DNA of 64,000 nt from assembly GCF_030687575.1 (NCBI RefSeq), contig NZ_CP117439.1:1550001-1614000 (forward strand). Reading direction: 5' to 3'. Below the pieces are notes generated by a model that was not told the DNA's origin, searched no databases, and saw nothing but the letters and a program-made list of their open reading frames with translations. Made by a program: the position numbers and the translations under genes. This DNA is from Pseudomonas sp. FP2309. Its GTDB lineage: Bacteria; Pseudomonadota; Gammaproteobacteria; Pseudomonadales; Pseudomonadaceae. The stretch's first letter is position 1; every line of letters begins with the position of its first letter. This document shows, in pieces, positions 16,473 through 24,048 of this stretch.

Positions 16473-16491
16473 TAGATACGAGTGCAAAATT

Positions 16492-16528
16492 AGTATTACT
16501 GATTTAATAAGTCAACAGTATCACTTAT
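16492..16528. promoter_or_regulatory. Candidate left operators and leftward early promoter
   Basis: Two related sites, AGTATTACTGAT (16492-16503) and AGTATCACTTAT (16517-16528), lie 25 bp apart. The first contains the perfect palindrome AGTATTACT. A third related site is at 17466-17477 beside cro. On the minus strand TTGACT overlaps this block with an AT-rich -10-like TAATTT 17 bases on, facing the early operon. Binding by CI/Cro is inferred from place and repeat. Confidence 0.55.
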
Positions 16529-16555
16529 AAAATGAGTTAAATAAAAGTAGTAGTC

Positions 16556-16585
16556 GAAAAAAAAAGCCCCAGTGGGGCCTTTTCG
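16556..16585 (-). terminator. Terminator downstream of the cI repressor gene
   Basis: Read on the minus strand, AAGGCCCC-ACT-GGGGCTT is followed by a run of nine T. It lies 12 bp past the repressor stop and separates it from the leftward operon promoter. Confidence 0.85.
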
Positions 16586-16596
16586 ATTGAGGTGAT

Positions 16597-17394
16597 TCAG
16601 AGCATGACGGAATACCAGAACACCTTCCCGATGACGCGTATGTGTTGCTGAACGTAGTCGCCTTCATAGCGCTCGTCTGGATGCTCTTCAGTGTTATAGC
16701 TTCGAAGACGTAGCCCAGAACCTGGCAGCCGGTAAAGGAGCTTCACGCGGAGCTGTCCGTCATGATCGATTGCGTACATCTTTCCGTCTTGAATGGTTGT
16801 GTTCGCAGTGTCTACGCCAACGGTGCTGCCGTCCGGAAGCACGGGTTCCATACTGTTGCCAGTCACTGGTACGCATCCTGCTGCCGCAGGATCAATGCTC
16901 TTTCTCTTCAGCGTTCGCTTGCCAAAACGCAACTTTCGGCCGTTTGTTTCAAGCATCACCTCGGAGCCCTTACCTGCCGACAATTCCACTTCCTTAAAGA
17001 ATGGTAGCTCGACTTCATCAGGGCCGAGCGGGGTGTCATCGTCCCAAGCCTCGATTGGGTGTATTTCCCAATCGGTGTTTCTGGTTTTTTCTGAGGCTCC
17101 CTCCCGATGCCTTAAGCGAGGCATTTCTGCAAGCCCTGCTAGGCGCGGACTGACCTCGTCGAGAGAAAAGCCCAGCACGTTGGCAAATTTGATGAGCGCT
17201 CCGATGTTAAGTGGAATGCGGCCATTCAAGTACTGACTCACGACGCTTTGTCCAGACCACTCGCAGAGATCGGCGATTTTGTCCTGGGTGATGGATGGGT
17301 CTTTCCGCTTGCGATCCTGATAAATAGCCTTCAAGCGCATGGCTTCGGCTTTTCGGGTCTCGTCATCGGCAACAAGTGGGATTGAGATAATCAT
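16597..17394 (-). CDS. cI: CI-like prophage repressor (HTH plus S24 peptidase)
   Basis: 265 aa from the ATG at 17394; a TTG three codons upstream is the alternative. The N-terminal HTH is SITQDKIADLCEWSGQSVVSQYLNGR (about 35-60). The C-terminal half is an S24/LexA-type autopeptidase with Ser in TGNSMEPVLPDG and Lys in LRVKLLYR. An Ala-Gly pair in ELSAGKG, some 40 residues before the Ser, is the likely RecA-triggered cut site. It keeps the prophage silent and makes induction DNA-damage dependent, in line with the SOS genes at the right end. It is divergent from cro. Confidence 0.93.
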   Translation of the reverse strand: MIISIPLVADDETRKAEAMRLKAIYQDRKRKDPSITQDKIADLCEWSGQSVVSQYLNGRIPLNIGALIKFANVLGFSLDEVSPRLAGLAEMPRLRHREGASEKTRNTDWEIHPIEAWDDDTPLGPDEVELPFFKEVELSAGKGSEVMLETNGRKLRFGKRTLKRKSIDPAAAGCVPVTGNSMEPVLPDGSTVGVDTANTTIQDGKMYAIDHDGQLRVKLLYRLPGSGLRLRSYNTEEHPDERYEGDYVQQHIRVIGKVFWYSVML

Positions 17395-17465
17395 GCGTCC
17401 CAATTTATAAGGAAGGCTTATTTTTTCAAAATAGTGATGCGTCTTTTTTCTTGCTGTTTAAAAGA

Positions 17466-17477
17466 AGTAACACTAAT
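17466..17477. promoter_or_regulatory. Candidate right operator beside cro
   Basis: AGTAACACTAAT matches the AGTAnnACTnAT pattern of the two sites at 16492 and 16517. It lies in the cI-cro intergenic region, 35 bases before the cro ATG, where an oR site is expected. Confidence 0.5.
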
Positions 17478-17511
17478 ATCTATGCCGCAACGCCCATTCG
17501 AGGAAACGTGG

Positions 17512-17721
17512 ATGGCTAACGAAATAGGTATCCCTCTGGAGAAATTTGCAGAGGGAAAGACTCAACCAGAGCTGGCTTTACTCATTGGGGTTTCGCAAAG
17601 CGCTGTGTCTCAAATGCTCAACTCGGCTCGGGATATTCGTGTTCGGGTTGACGAGAAAGGGGCGTGTTCTGCGGTAGAGATTCGTCCAATCGGATCTCGA
17701 CGCAAGCCCAAAGCGGCTTAA
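17512..17721 (+). CDS. cro: Cro-like regulator
   Basis: 69 aa from the ATG at 17512, which has GAGGAA six bases before it; an earlier in-frame ATG at 17482 lacks one. The HTH is KTQPELALLIGVSQSAVSQMLNSARDI, with a basic tail RRKPKAA. Divergent from cI and first in the rightward early transcript, it should block repressor synthesis in the lytic cycle. Confidence 0.85.
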   Translation: MANEIGIPLEKFAEGKTQPELALLIGVSQSAVSQMLNSARDIRVRVDEKGACSAVEIRPIGSRRKPKAA

Positions 17722-17739
17722 ACAGGTGTCGAGCTGGGG

Positions 17740-17751
17740 CCTCTCACCAAA
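17740..17751 (+). promoter_or_regulatory. Leader motif CCTCTCACCAAA, copy 4
   Basis: Exact copy on the plus strand, 19 bases after the cro stop and 110 bases before cII. It is the only copy on the rightward transcript and again points in the direction of transcription. Confidence 0.6.
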
Positions 17752-17786
17752 GAATCCCCCAGCCCGACTACGACGATACACAGCAC

Positions 17787-17837
17787 ATGCACATCGGTCG
17801 TGGTCGTAGGATAGGGCGTGCCCGTTTCTATGGCTAG
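17787..17837 (+). CDS. Possible 16-aa arginine-rich leader peptide
   Basis: ATG at 17787 opens MHIGRGRRIGRARFYG and stops at TAG one base before the hairpin at 17838. Five of the 16 residues are Arg. The ATG sits in ACACAGCACATG, the same start context as the real gene at 13422, but the GAGG ribosome-binding site found there is GACG here. Translation is therefore doubtful; the stretch could also be a relic of a copied leader. Confidence 0.3.
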   Translation: MHIGRGRRIGRARFYG

Positions 17838-17860
17838 ACCGTAAAAGGGGTATTTACGGT
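17838..17860 (+). promoter_or_regulatory. Hairpin/operator over the cII ribosome-binding site
   Basis: ACCGTAAA and TTTACGGT are perfect 8-bp arms around AGGGGTA. The loop carries the only Shine-Dalgarno-like AGGGG before the cII ATG at 17862, and the right arm ends one base before that ATG. In RNA this would hold the ribosome site in a loop; in DNA it could be a dimer operator. Confidence 0.65.
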
Positions 17861-17861
17861 T

Positions 17862-18350
17862 ATGAGTCGAACAGATCAATTACCGGCCACCGCGCCGGTT
17901 CTTTCACTTCGCAAAGCCATCTACCGCGCGGCCCATGATTACAAAGGTGGTGTGACCGCCTTGGCGCTCGACATGGTGATGGATTACGACAGCCTGCAAA
18001 AGAAGGTAAAGCACGACTTCGAACAACGCTGGCTGGATCCTGATGAGCTTGAGGAGCTTATCCGGCTTACGGGAAATTCTCTGCTCCTGGATGCGCTCAT
18101 GCGGCCCGCCGGTATGGTCTGGTACAAACCTGAGGCGGCGGCGCCTACCAAGACGGCGTTGCTTGCCGTCAGCAAGGTGCTGCACGAGACTGGCCTGTTC
18201 GTGTCGAGCATGCATGAAGGTGCTGCGGACAACATCTGGGAGCTGCATGAAGTCCAGTTGCTGGAGAAACACGGCGCTGATGTGATCCGTGCTGTGCTCG
18301 GCATCATGGCCGGCGCACGCGACGCCATGGAGGCGCGCGTTCATGGCTGA
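17862..18350 (+). CDS. Phage regulatory CII-family protein
   Basis: 162 aa. The start SLRKAIYRAAHDYKGGVTALALDMVMDYDSLQKKVK and LDPDELEELIRLTGNSLLLDALMRP match the CII/CP76 family of phage regulators (HTH domain near residues 15-65). The C-terminal part is helical (KTALLAVSKVLHETG...AVLGIMAGARDAME). Such proteins promote lysogeny or control early genes. It overlaps the next gene by 8 bp. Confidence 0.85.
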   Translation: MSRTDQLPATAPVLSLRKAIYRAAHDYKGGVTALALDMVMDYDSLQKKVKHDFEQRWLDPDELEELIRLTGNSLLLDALMRPAGMVWYKPEAAAPTKTALLAVSKVLHETGLFVSSMHEGAADNIWELHEVQLLEKHGADVIRAVLGIMAGARDAMEARVHG

Positions 18351-18555
18351 TATGTCTGACATCATCGATGTAGCCAACGAGCAGGCCGAATACTTCCTGC
18401 AAATGGCGCTTGCCCGCCGCCCGCGCCCAACGTACGCCGTCAGCGCGCAAATCTGCGAGGATTGCGACGAACCTATCCCGCTGCTTCGTCAGCAGGCGAT
18501 ACAGGGTTGTGCAACCTGCGTCAGTTGTCAGGGGTTGCGGGAGCGGCGGCGATGA
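18343..18555 (+). CDS. TraR/DksA-family zinc-finger protein
   Basis: 70 aa from the ATG at 18343. The C4 zinc finger is CEDC...CVSC, preceded by ICEDCDEPIPLLRQQAIQGC, typical of short phage TraR proteins. TraR binds the RNA polymerase secondary channel and mimics ppGpp/DksA. Its stop overlaps the ATG of the primase gene. Confidence 0.88.
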   Translation: MADMSDIIDVANEQAEYFLQMALARRPRPTYAVSAQICEDCDEPIPLLRQQAIQGCATCVSCQGLRERRR

Positions 18556-21242
18556 GTGAGCAATCCACCAGCACAGCGATATCGTCCTGGGCTCGCCGTT
18601 ACATCGAAACCTTTAACCTTGCCCTGGTCCCAATTGACCCGGGCGAAAAGGCGCCGAAGGGCATGGGCTGGAACAAGCCGGGTGGTTACATCACTGACCC
18701 GGCGGCCGCCGAAACATTCTGGCAACGCAATCCCAATCACAACATGGGCGTAGTGCTCGGGCCCAGCCGTGTCTGCTCGTTGGACGTGGACGATGTGCAG
18801 TGGACGCGGTTTGTATTGTTCGACCAGATGGGCCTCGATCTAGATGCCATGGCAGTGGTCTATCCGACCATCGTGGGCAACCCTTTGCGGTTCCGCGTGC
18901 TGTTCAAAATGCCGGATGACATTGAGCTGACGCGCCACTCGCTTTCTTGGCCCAATGAGAAAGACCCCGATGGGTCGATTCACAAGGGGTTGATGGCTCG
19001 CGCGAAAGCGGCAAAAGAGCAGGGGAATGCTGCAGGCGAGGCTGCTGCGAAAGCCGAGGCTGATGAATACAAACGCTTCACGGTGTTTGAACTTCGTGCG
19101 GGCCTGGTGCAGGACGTGTTCCCGCCATCGATTCACCCAGGCACTGGCAAGTCGTACACCTGGCGCACGCCGCCGAATGCTGCAGATGGTCTGCCGGTGC
19201 TTACCAACGAGCTGCTGAACATTTGGCAAAATTGGGATGTGTTCAAACGCAACGCCGAGGCCGCGTGCCCTTGGGCACCGAAACCGAAGAAGCCCGCCGC
19301 GAAACCTATCAAGCGTGCTCCACCTGCTGACGGCAAACCTTCGGTGATTGATGAATTCAACCGATGCCACGATGTGGAAGAGCTGTTGCGTGCCCACGAT
19401 TACATCAAGCGCGGTAACAAATGGCTGTATCCACACAGCAGCACCGGGCTACCTGGTGTGACGGTCACCGACCGCAAGGTCTATTCGCACCATGGCGCGG
19501 ATCCGTTGGCCAACGGTCACCAGAATGACGCGTTTGAGGTGTTTTGCCTGCTGGACCACGATGGCGATCAGTCGAAGGCGGTGAAGGAAGCCGCCCGGAT
19601 GTTGGGTATGCAGCATGCGTCGCGCCCAGCCACACAAGATCTTCCCCCGGCCCCATCGGCGGATGCCAGCGAGCCGGACTCCAGTGCGACGGCAAGTGAG
19701 GCCGCTCCTGCTGATGATGGGGGGGCGGGGGAGGTGCTGACCTATGAACAAGTACTGCGGCGTTACGTGCTGGTCGAAGGCACCACGCAAGTGTGGGATC
19801 TCGACAAGGCGCGGGTGATGAAGAAAACCGCGTTTGAGGCTCGCGTCGGCAAGCCATTGGCGAAACAGTGGGTCGACGATACCAGCAAAAAGCTGATCTC
19901 GGATGACAAGGTCAAGGAGATCGAGCAAGCCCGCAAGATGGCTGGCAAGAAGGGTGGTGCACTGAACCTGGAGCCGATTGAACGGTACGTGTACATCGAT
20001 GGTACCAAGGATGTTTGGGACCGGGAAAAGAAGCGGCGGGTTGCCGAAGGCGCGGTCAAGATGGCCCTCGGTGATATGTACGGTATGTGGTTGAACAGCC
20101 CGGAGCGGCGTGTCGTCGACGTAGAGAACATCGTGTTCGACCCGACGATGACCAAGGATCCCAACGTTTACATCAACACGTTCGACGGGCTGCCCATGGA
20201 GCCAGCGCGCGATGATGCCGCGTGCGAGAACCTGCGGTGGTTGATTTCATTCCTTTGCAACCACGACCAGTCGTCACGCGATTGGTTGGTGAAGTGGTTG
20301 GCGTACCCGTTGCAGCACCTGGGCGCGAAGATGGATACGGCTGTCCTGGCTCACTCGACGATGGAGGGCTCGGGCAAAAGCCTGCTGTTCGCCGATGCCT
20401 TCGGTTTGCTCTATGGGCAGTACGCGGCCACGGTCGGGCAAACTCAGCTCGAAAGCAACTTCAACGCCTGGCAAAGCCGCAAGTTGTGGGCGGTGTTCGA
20501 AGAGGTCGTGAGCCGTGATCAGCGTTATAACCAGGTGGGCAAGATCAAACACCTGGTGACCGGCAAGACGGTGCGCATGGAATCGAAGTTCATAAACGGA
20601 TGGGAAGAAGCCAACCACATGAACGCCGCGTTCCTCAGTAACGAGATTATGCCGTGGCCGATCGCGCCGAGTGATCGGCGAATGCTGGTGTTGTGGCCGA
20701 TGGAGACTTTGCCGGTGGAGCGCCAGAAGGCCGTTGGCCGGGAGCTGGAGAGCGGTGGTGTGGCGGCGCTTTATGCGTGGTTGCTGTCCGTTGAGCTGGG
20801 TGACTTCGACCAGCGCACAAGGCCGCCCAGCACTGATGCGCGTGAGCGGCTGGTGTCGTTGAGTCGAGCCAGCTGGCAGACTTTCCTGTTCCTCTGGCAA
20901 TACGGCGAGCTTGGGCGTGATATGTGGGGTGCCTGTTTGTCCACCGACCTCTATGCGATGTTCCTGGAGTGGTGCCACCGCAACAAAGAGCATGTGATGA
21001 GTCAGACGAAGTTCTCGTTGTTCATCAGCTCGGAGGTGGACAAGACCCGCGCCATCCCCTGGACCGATGGCAGCAATCGCAAGTTCGCGGCGTTCTTCTT
21101 TCCCCGCGATGAGCAGGCTTCCCTGCCCCCATCACTCAGCTCGGCCGACCTGGGCAAAGCGGTGGTTGCTTGGCGGGCTGCGGCGCGCCTGGCGGGATGG
21201 AGCGTCGACAACTGGGACCACATTAAGGCGGCTGCAGCATGA
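18552..21242 (+). CDS. Primase-polymerase / SF3-type helicase fusion for phage replication
   Basis: 896 aa from the ATG at 18552 (ATGA overlap). The N-terminal 250 residues are a PrimPol-type (archaeo-eukaryotic) primase: ALVPIDPGEKAPKGMGW, then the metal-binding CSLDVDDV. A Pro/Ala linker at about 370-400 leads into a C-terminal helicase like DUF5906/SF3 with Walker A EGSGKSLLFADAF (about 620-630), VFEEVVSRDQ and a sensor-like AFLSNEIMPWPI. It should open and prime the phage origin, for which the iteron block directly downstream is the obvious candidate. Confidence 0.9.
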   Translation: MSEQSTSTAISSWARRYIETFNLALVPIDPGEKAPKGMGWNKPGGYITDPAAAETFWQRNPNHNMGVVLGPSRVCSLDVDDVQWTRFVLFDQMGLDLDAMAVVYPTIVGNPLRFRVLFKMPDDIELTRHSLSWPNEKDPDGSIHKGLMARAKAAKEQGNAAGEAAAKAEADEYKRFTVFELRAGLVQDVFPPSIHPGTGKSYTWRTPPNAADGLPVLTNELLNIWQNWDVFKRNAEAACPWAPKPKKPAAKPIKRAPPADGKPSVIDEFNRCHDVEELLRAHDYIKRGNKWLYPHSSTGLPGVTVTDRKVYSHHGADPLANGHQNDAFEVFCLLDHDGDQSKAVKEAARMLGMQHASRPATQDLPPAPSADASEPDSSATASEAAPADDGGAGEVLTYEQVLRRYVLVEGTTQVWDLDKARVMKKTAFEARVGKPLAKQWVDDTSKKLISDDKVKEIEQARKMAGKKGGALNLEPIERYVYIDGTKDVWDREKKRRVAEGAVKMALGDMYGMWLNSPERRVVDVENIVFDPTMTKDPNVYINTFDGLPMEPARDDAACENLRWLISFLCNHDQSSRDWLVKWLAYPLQHLGAKMDTAVLAHSTMEGSGKSLLFADAFGLLYGQYAATVGQTQLESNFNAWQSRKLWAVFEEVVSRDQRYNQVGKIKHLVTGKTVRMESKFINGWEEANHMNAAFLSNEIMPWPIAPSDRRMLVLWPMETLPVERQKAVGRELESGGVAALYAWLLSVELGDFDQRTRPPSTDARERLVSLSRASWQTFLFLWQYGELGRDMWGACLSTDLYAMFLEWCHRNKEHVMSQTKFSLFISSEVDKTRAIPWTDGSNRKFAAFFFPRDEQASLPPSLSSADLGKAVVAWRAAARLAGWSVDNWDHIKAAAA

Positions 21243-21255
21243 GTCCGTCTAAAAG

Positions 21256-21544
21256 TGTGTTGGGTGTGTCGGGTATGTGTTGGGTTGGTTTTAGATGCCC
21301 AACACAATTTCAAGCCTTCTATTTCGCGGCTTTCTGCCTTGTGTGTTGGGTGTGTTGGGTTTGGCGTCGCGCACGCGCATGGGCGACGTTATTTGAATCC
21401 ATGGCGGCAAGATTTTTTTCTTATGCGAGAACCGTTAAACCCAACACACCCAACACACTCAACACATTTGATTTAAAACTATTGAATTTAAAGGGTTTTA
21501 GGTGTGTTGGGTTTGTGTTGGGTATGGCGTTTTTTGTGTCGGGT
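21256..21544. repeat. 12-copy iteron array, putative phage replication origin
   Basis: Consensus TGTGTTGGGT. Plus-strand copies start at 21256, 21265, 21276, 21342, 21351, 21503, 21514 and 21535 (21265 and 21535 have C for the fifth T); minus-strand copies start at 21297, 21439, 21448 and 21457 (minor changes in two). Adjacent copies share a base, giving 9- to 11-bp periods. AT-rich tracts (GATTTTTTTC, ATTTGATTTAAAACTATTG) lie between the groups. It starts 14 bp after the primase-helicase gene and fills the 328-bp gap before the next gene. Confidence 0.82.
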
Positions 21545-21570
21545 TGGATTTTGACCGGGGGAGCGGGGCG

Positions 21571-22059
21571 ATGATCGAAGAAATCGAAGAACTGATGCAG
21601 CATTGGGGTAACCAGTTCAACCAGGTAGGTGACGGCGGCGGTCTTGGTAGCCCGATGGCGACAATTATGGAATGGGGCGGCTCTGCCCCTCGCGGCACTC
21701 CGGGATCTCGCGACTTGATGATGGCAACAGGTGGTGGGATGGATCACGCAGCATCGGAGGTCGCGGCTGCCCTCGCGGAGCTGGAGCGGCAGTCCGAAAA
21801 AGGGGCGTTGCTCGCTAAACTGGCGCGTAATCGCTATCTGCCTCGGCCTGCGTGGTCTGTACGCTCTCAGTTGCCATTGTTGGGCTTGGGAGATGATGCG
21901 GATCGGACGTATAGGAACTGGGTCCACGCTTTGCATCAGCAGGTACAGGTGATCTTGACTGTACGCAGTGCGCCAGGTCGGGCACGGAACAAGCGAGTGA
22001 AGTCGCCGGTTACTGACTTAACCCGGGCTTCCGCTGTAGCCCGCGTCAGATCTTGCTGA
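21571..22059 (+). CDS. Q-like late antiterminator candidate
   Basis: 162 aa from the ATG at 21571, with GGAG nine bases before it. It starts MIEEIEELMQHWGNQFNQVG and has a C-terminal block SEVAAALAELERQ...NRYLPRPAWSVRSQLPLLGLGDDADRTYRNWVHALHQQV. The W-G near residue 12 and the helical end resemble phage antitermination Q proteins. Its place, last before the late genes and followed by a terminator and the holin, fits a Q role. Assignment is by pattern and position only. Confidence 0.5.
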   Translation: MIEEIEELMQHWGNQFNQVGDGGGLGSPMATIMEWGGSAPRGTPGSRDLMMATGGGMDHAASEVAAALAELERQSEKGALLAKLARNRYLPRPAWSVRSQLPLLGLGDDADRTYRNWVHALHQQVQVILTVRSAPGRARNKRVKSPVTDLTRASAVARVRSC

Positions 22060-22091
22060 CTGCCGTTCGTCTGGATGGTTTGCCTCAAAGT

Positions 22092-22156
22092 TGCGTCAAC
22101 GTGCGTCAAAGGTGCGTCGAGCGTATCAACCGAAAAACACCCCTTTTCGGTTTTTC
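22092..22156 (+). terminator. Three TGCGTC repeats followed by a terminator (Q-target-like region)
   Basis: TGCGTCAA, TGCGTCAA and TGCGTCGA lie at 22092, 22102 and 22113. Then ACCGAAAA-ACACCCC-TTTTCGGT (22129-22151) is followed by TTTTCC. A stem plus U-run just before the late genes would be the natural target of an antiterminator. A second GC-rich stem with T-run lies near 22260-22290. Confidence 0.62.
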
Positions 22157-22319
22157 CGGAGCGGGGTAAAAAGTCCCCACGATATGGAATTTGCGCCTTG
22201 GCGCTCCCCGAGCACGTGCTGTGCACTCCGTCCTGGCGTTTGTCATGACACTGAAACCCTGCCCCCCCGGCGGGGTTTTCTTTTTTGTGTTCGGCACACT
22301 CCTTCACTTGAGGCACAAC

Positions 22320-22664
22320 ATGACAAATGAGCAGCAAGCGCTGGCAGAGATGCCGATCTGGTTAGTGATCGTTCTGGCCCTGGTCGGCGGTGTTTCGGGG
22401 GAGATGTGGCGAGCCGATAAGGACGGGGCGCGGGGCTGGGCATTGTTACGCCGCCTCGCGTTGCGATCTGGTGCCTGTATTGCCTGCGGTGTGACCGCGA
22501 TGATGTTGATGATTGCCGCCGGCATGTCGATCTGGACGGCAGGCGCTTTGGGTTGCCTGACCGCGATGGCCGGCGCCGATGTCGCCATCGGCCTTTACGA
22601 ACGCTGGGTCGCCAAGCGGCTGGGCGTCAGCGAAGTGTCCGCCGAATCGAATCGCTCTGAATAG
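22320..22664 (+). CDS. Holin
   Basis: 114 aa from the ATG at 22320. Three hydrophobic segments: PIWLVIVLALVGGVSG, GACIACGVTAMMLMIAAG and IWTAGALGCLTAMAGADVAIGLY, with a charged tail. Size and topology fit a class I phage holin. It opens the late region, far from the endolysin at 43762, an arrangement common in Pseudomonas prophages. Confidence 0.8.
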   Translation: MTNEQQALAEMPIWLVIVLALVGGVSGEMWRADKDGARGWALLRRLALRSGACIACGVTAMMLMIAAGMSIWTAGALGCLTAMAGADVAIGLYERWVAKRLGVSEVSAESNRSE

Positions 22665-22701
22665 CTCCCACCCCAGCCACTTATTAAGCAGGTCTCCAGA
22701 A

Positions 22702-23202
22702 ATGAATGTATCCAGGCAGCAGCAGATGCTTGCAGGGCAATCTTCTATTGCTCAAAAAATCTTTGGTTATGTACCGATCCAAACGAGCTGGAGCGTTCCC
22801 GCTATCTACGCCGCCGTTCAGGCAGCAAAAGCCACTGGTGCCACAGCCCCTGCAATACGCCGTGCTCTTGGCGAGCTCAAAGACGCCGGTCTTATCCGCG
22901 AGCCAGTAGCCGGAAAGTTTCAGCGTGATGCCGCCACCCCAAAACCAAAGAAGGAGCAAGTCGTGACTCAGGGAGCCAAGCAGACCATTATTTCGATCAA
23001 GAAGCCTGAGGGCGCATTGGATGTGCTGGCGGCACTGTCTGGTGAGGTGGTGAGTCTTTCGGAAGAGTTCAGCAAGCGCATGAAGGCGTTGGCTGGCCGT
23101 ATTGAAGAGGTAGCCCTATCGGTTGAGGCTGAGCGCGAAAGTAATGCTGAGGCCATCGTCAAAGCCAGACGCCTGCAAGAGGCACTCCGGGAATTTGCGT
23201 AA
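22702..23202 (+). CDS. Winged-helix/coiled-coil phage protein of unknown function
   Basis: 166 aa from the ATG at 22702. Residues 10-70 (SIAQKIFGYVPIQTSWSVPAIYAAVQ...APAIRRALGELKDAGLIREP) look like a winged helix; the last 70 residues (SLSEEFSKRMKALAGRIEEVALSVEAERESNAEAIVKARRLQEAL) are a strong coiled coil. It lies just before the packaging genes and could help regulate late genes or packaging. No family recognised. Confidence 0.65.
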   Translation: MNVSRQQQMLAGQSSIAQKIFGYVPIQTSWSVPAIYAAVQAAKATGATAPAIRRALGELKDAGLIREPVAGKFQRDAATPKPKKEQVVTQGAKQTIISIKKPEGALDVLAALSGEVVSLSEEFSKRMKALAGRIEEVALSVEAERESNAEAIVKARRLQEALREFA

Positions 23203-23448
23203 GCACTCGGCTTTGTGAACCCCGGACCTTCACGCGTGCTGGTGTCGACGAAGCGCCTCCGCCTGTGGGGAGCAGGGATGATGCACCGTTTCGGGGCGCC
23301 GAAAATCGCCGGGGACCCTGGAGGCATCCGACGGACACGGGGCATGAAACCCGCGGGAAAGCGTTAGCGGATGGGCTGCCAGCTTACTGAAATTCAATCC
23401 ATTGAAATTGAAAGGTTTCCATTGAAAAGCCGTTGAAAAGGAGGGCTT
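23203..23448 (+). other. Non-coding block before terminase; cos candidate
   Basis: The gap upstream of the small terminase gene holds a near-symmetric TTTCGGGGCGCCGAAA (23289-23304) and two exact CCATTGAAA repeats 20 bp apart (23399 and 23419), with a CGTTGAAA further on. In lambda, cosN and helically phased R sites of cosB lie just before Nu1, so this is a fitting place for cos. The site itself is not proven. Confidence 0.45.
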
Positions 23449-24045
23449 ATGACGGATCCACTCTTTCTGTCTAAAAGCGCTTTCGCGGCTCGCATCGGCA
23501 GGACGCCGAGCTACATCACTTGGCTCAAAGGTAACAACCGCCTGGTGCTGTCGCCTGACGGCAAGATGGTGGATGTGCTGGCAACCGAAGCGCTGATCCT
23601 CGAAACCGCCGACCCCAGCAAGGTCGCCGTTGCTGCTCGACACCAGCAGGGCCGGATCCAGCGTGACGTTTACAGTCAACTGTCCACCCAGGTCGAGCCG
23701 ACTAACACGGCTGCGCCGCCGCAGCCCATTACCGCCAAGGGTCACGACTTCCAGAAGGCTCGCGCCATGCGCGAACACAACCTGGCGCAACTGGCCGAGA
23801 TCGAGCTGCACAAGGCGCAGGGCTCGCTGGTTGCCAGGGATGCGGTTGAGCTGGGGGCCTATAACGCGGGGCGCCATCTGCGTGACCAGTTGTTCGGCTT
23901 GCTCCCCCAGCTTTCCCACAAGGTGGCAGCCATGACCGATCCCTGGGACATCGAGAAACACCTGGCGGCCACACTTCGTAAATCACTGGAAGAGGCTGAG
24001 CGCATGTCCTCGTCCGACCTTGAACGAGCAATGACAACGAGCTGA
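23449..24045 (+). CDS. Terminase small subunit-like (Nu1-type)
   Basis: 198 aa with GGAGGG before the ATG. The N-terminus LSKSAFAARIGRTPSYITWLKGNNRL is an HTH fit for cos recognition. The C-terminal part (MREHNLAQLAEIELHKAQGSLVARDAVELGAYNAGRHLRDQL) is the helical region seen in Nu1-like and DUF1441-like packaging proteins. The large terminase gene follows after 3 bp. Confidence 0.82.
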   Translation: MTDPLFLSKSAFAARIGRTPSYITWLKGNNRLVLSPDGKMVDVLATEALILETADPSKVAVAARHQQGRIQRDVYSQLSTQVEPTNTAAPPQPITAKGHDFQKARAMREHNLAQLAEIELHKAQGSLVARDAVELGAYNAGRHLRDQLFGLLPQLSHKVAAMTDPWDIEKHLAATLRKSLEEAERMSSSDLERAMTTS

Positions 24046-24048
24046 CCT

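Noticed and set aside
21239-21574. Open frame of 111 codons after the primase gene (and a 73-codon one in another frame).
   Set aside because: The peptides (VCWVCWVW, NPTHPTHSTH) are translations of the TGTGTTGGGT repeats, not a protein pattern; the block is better explained as an iteron array.
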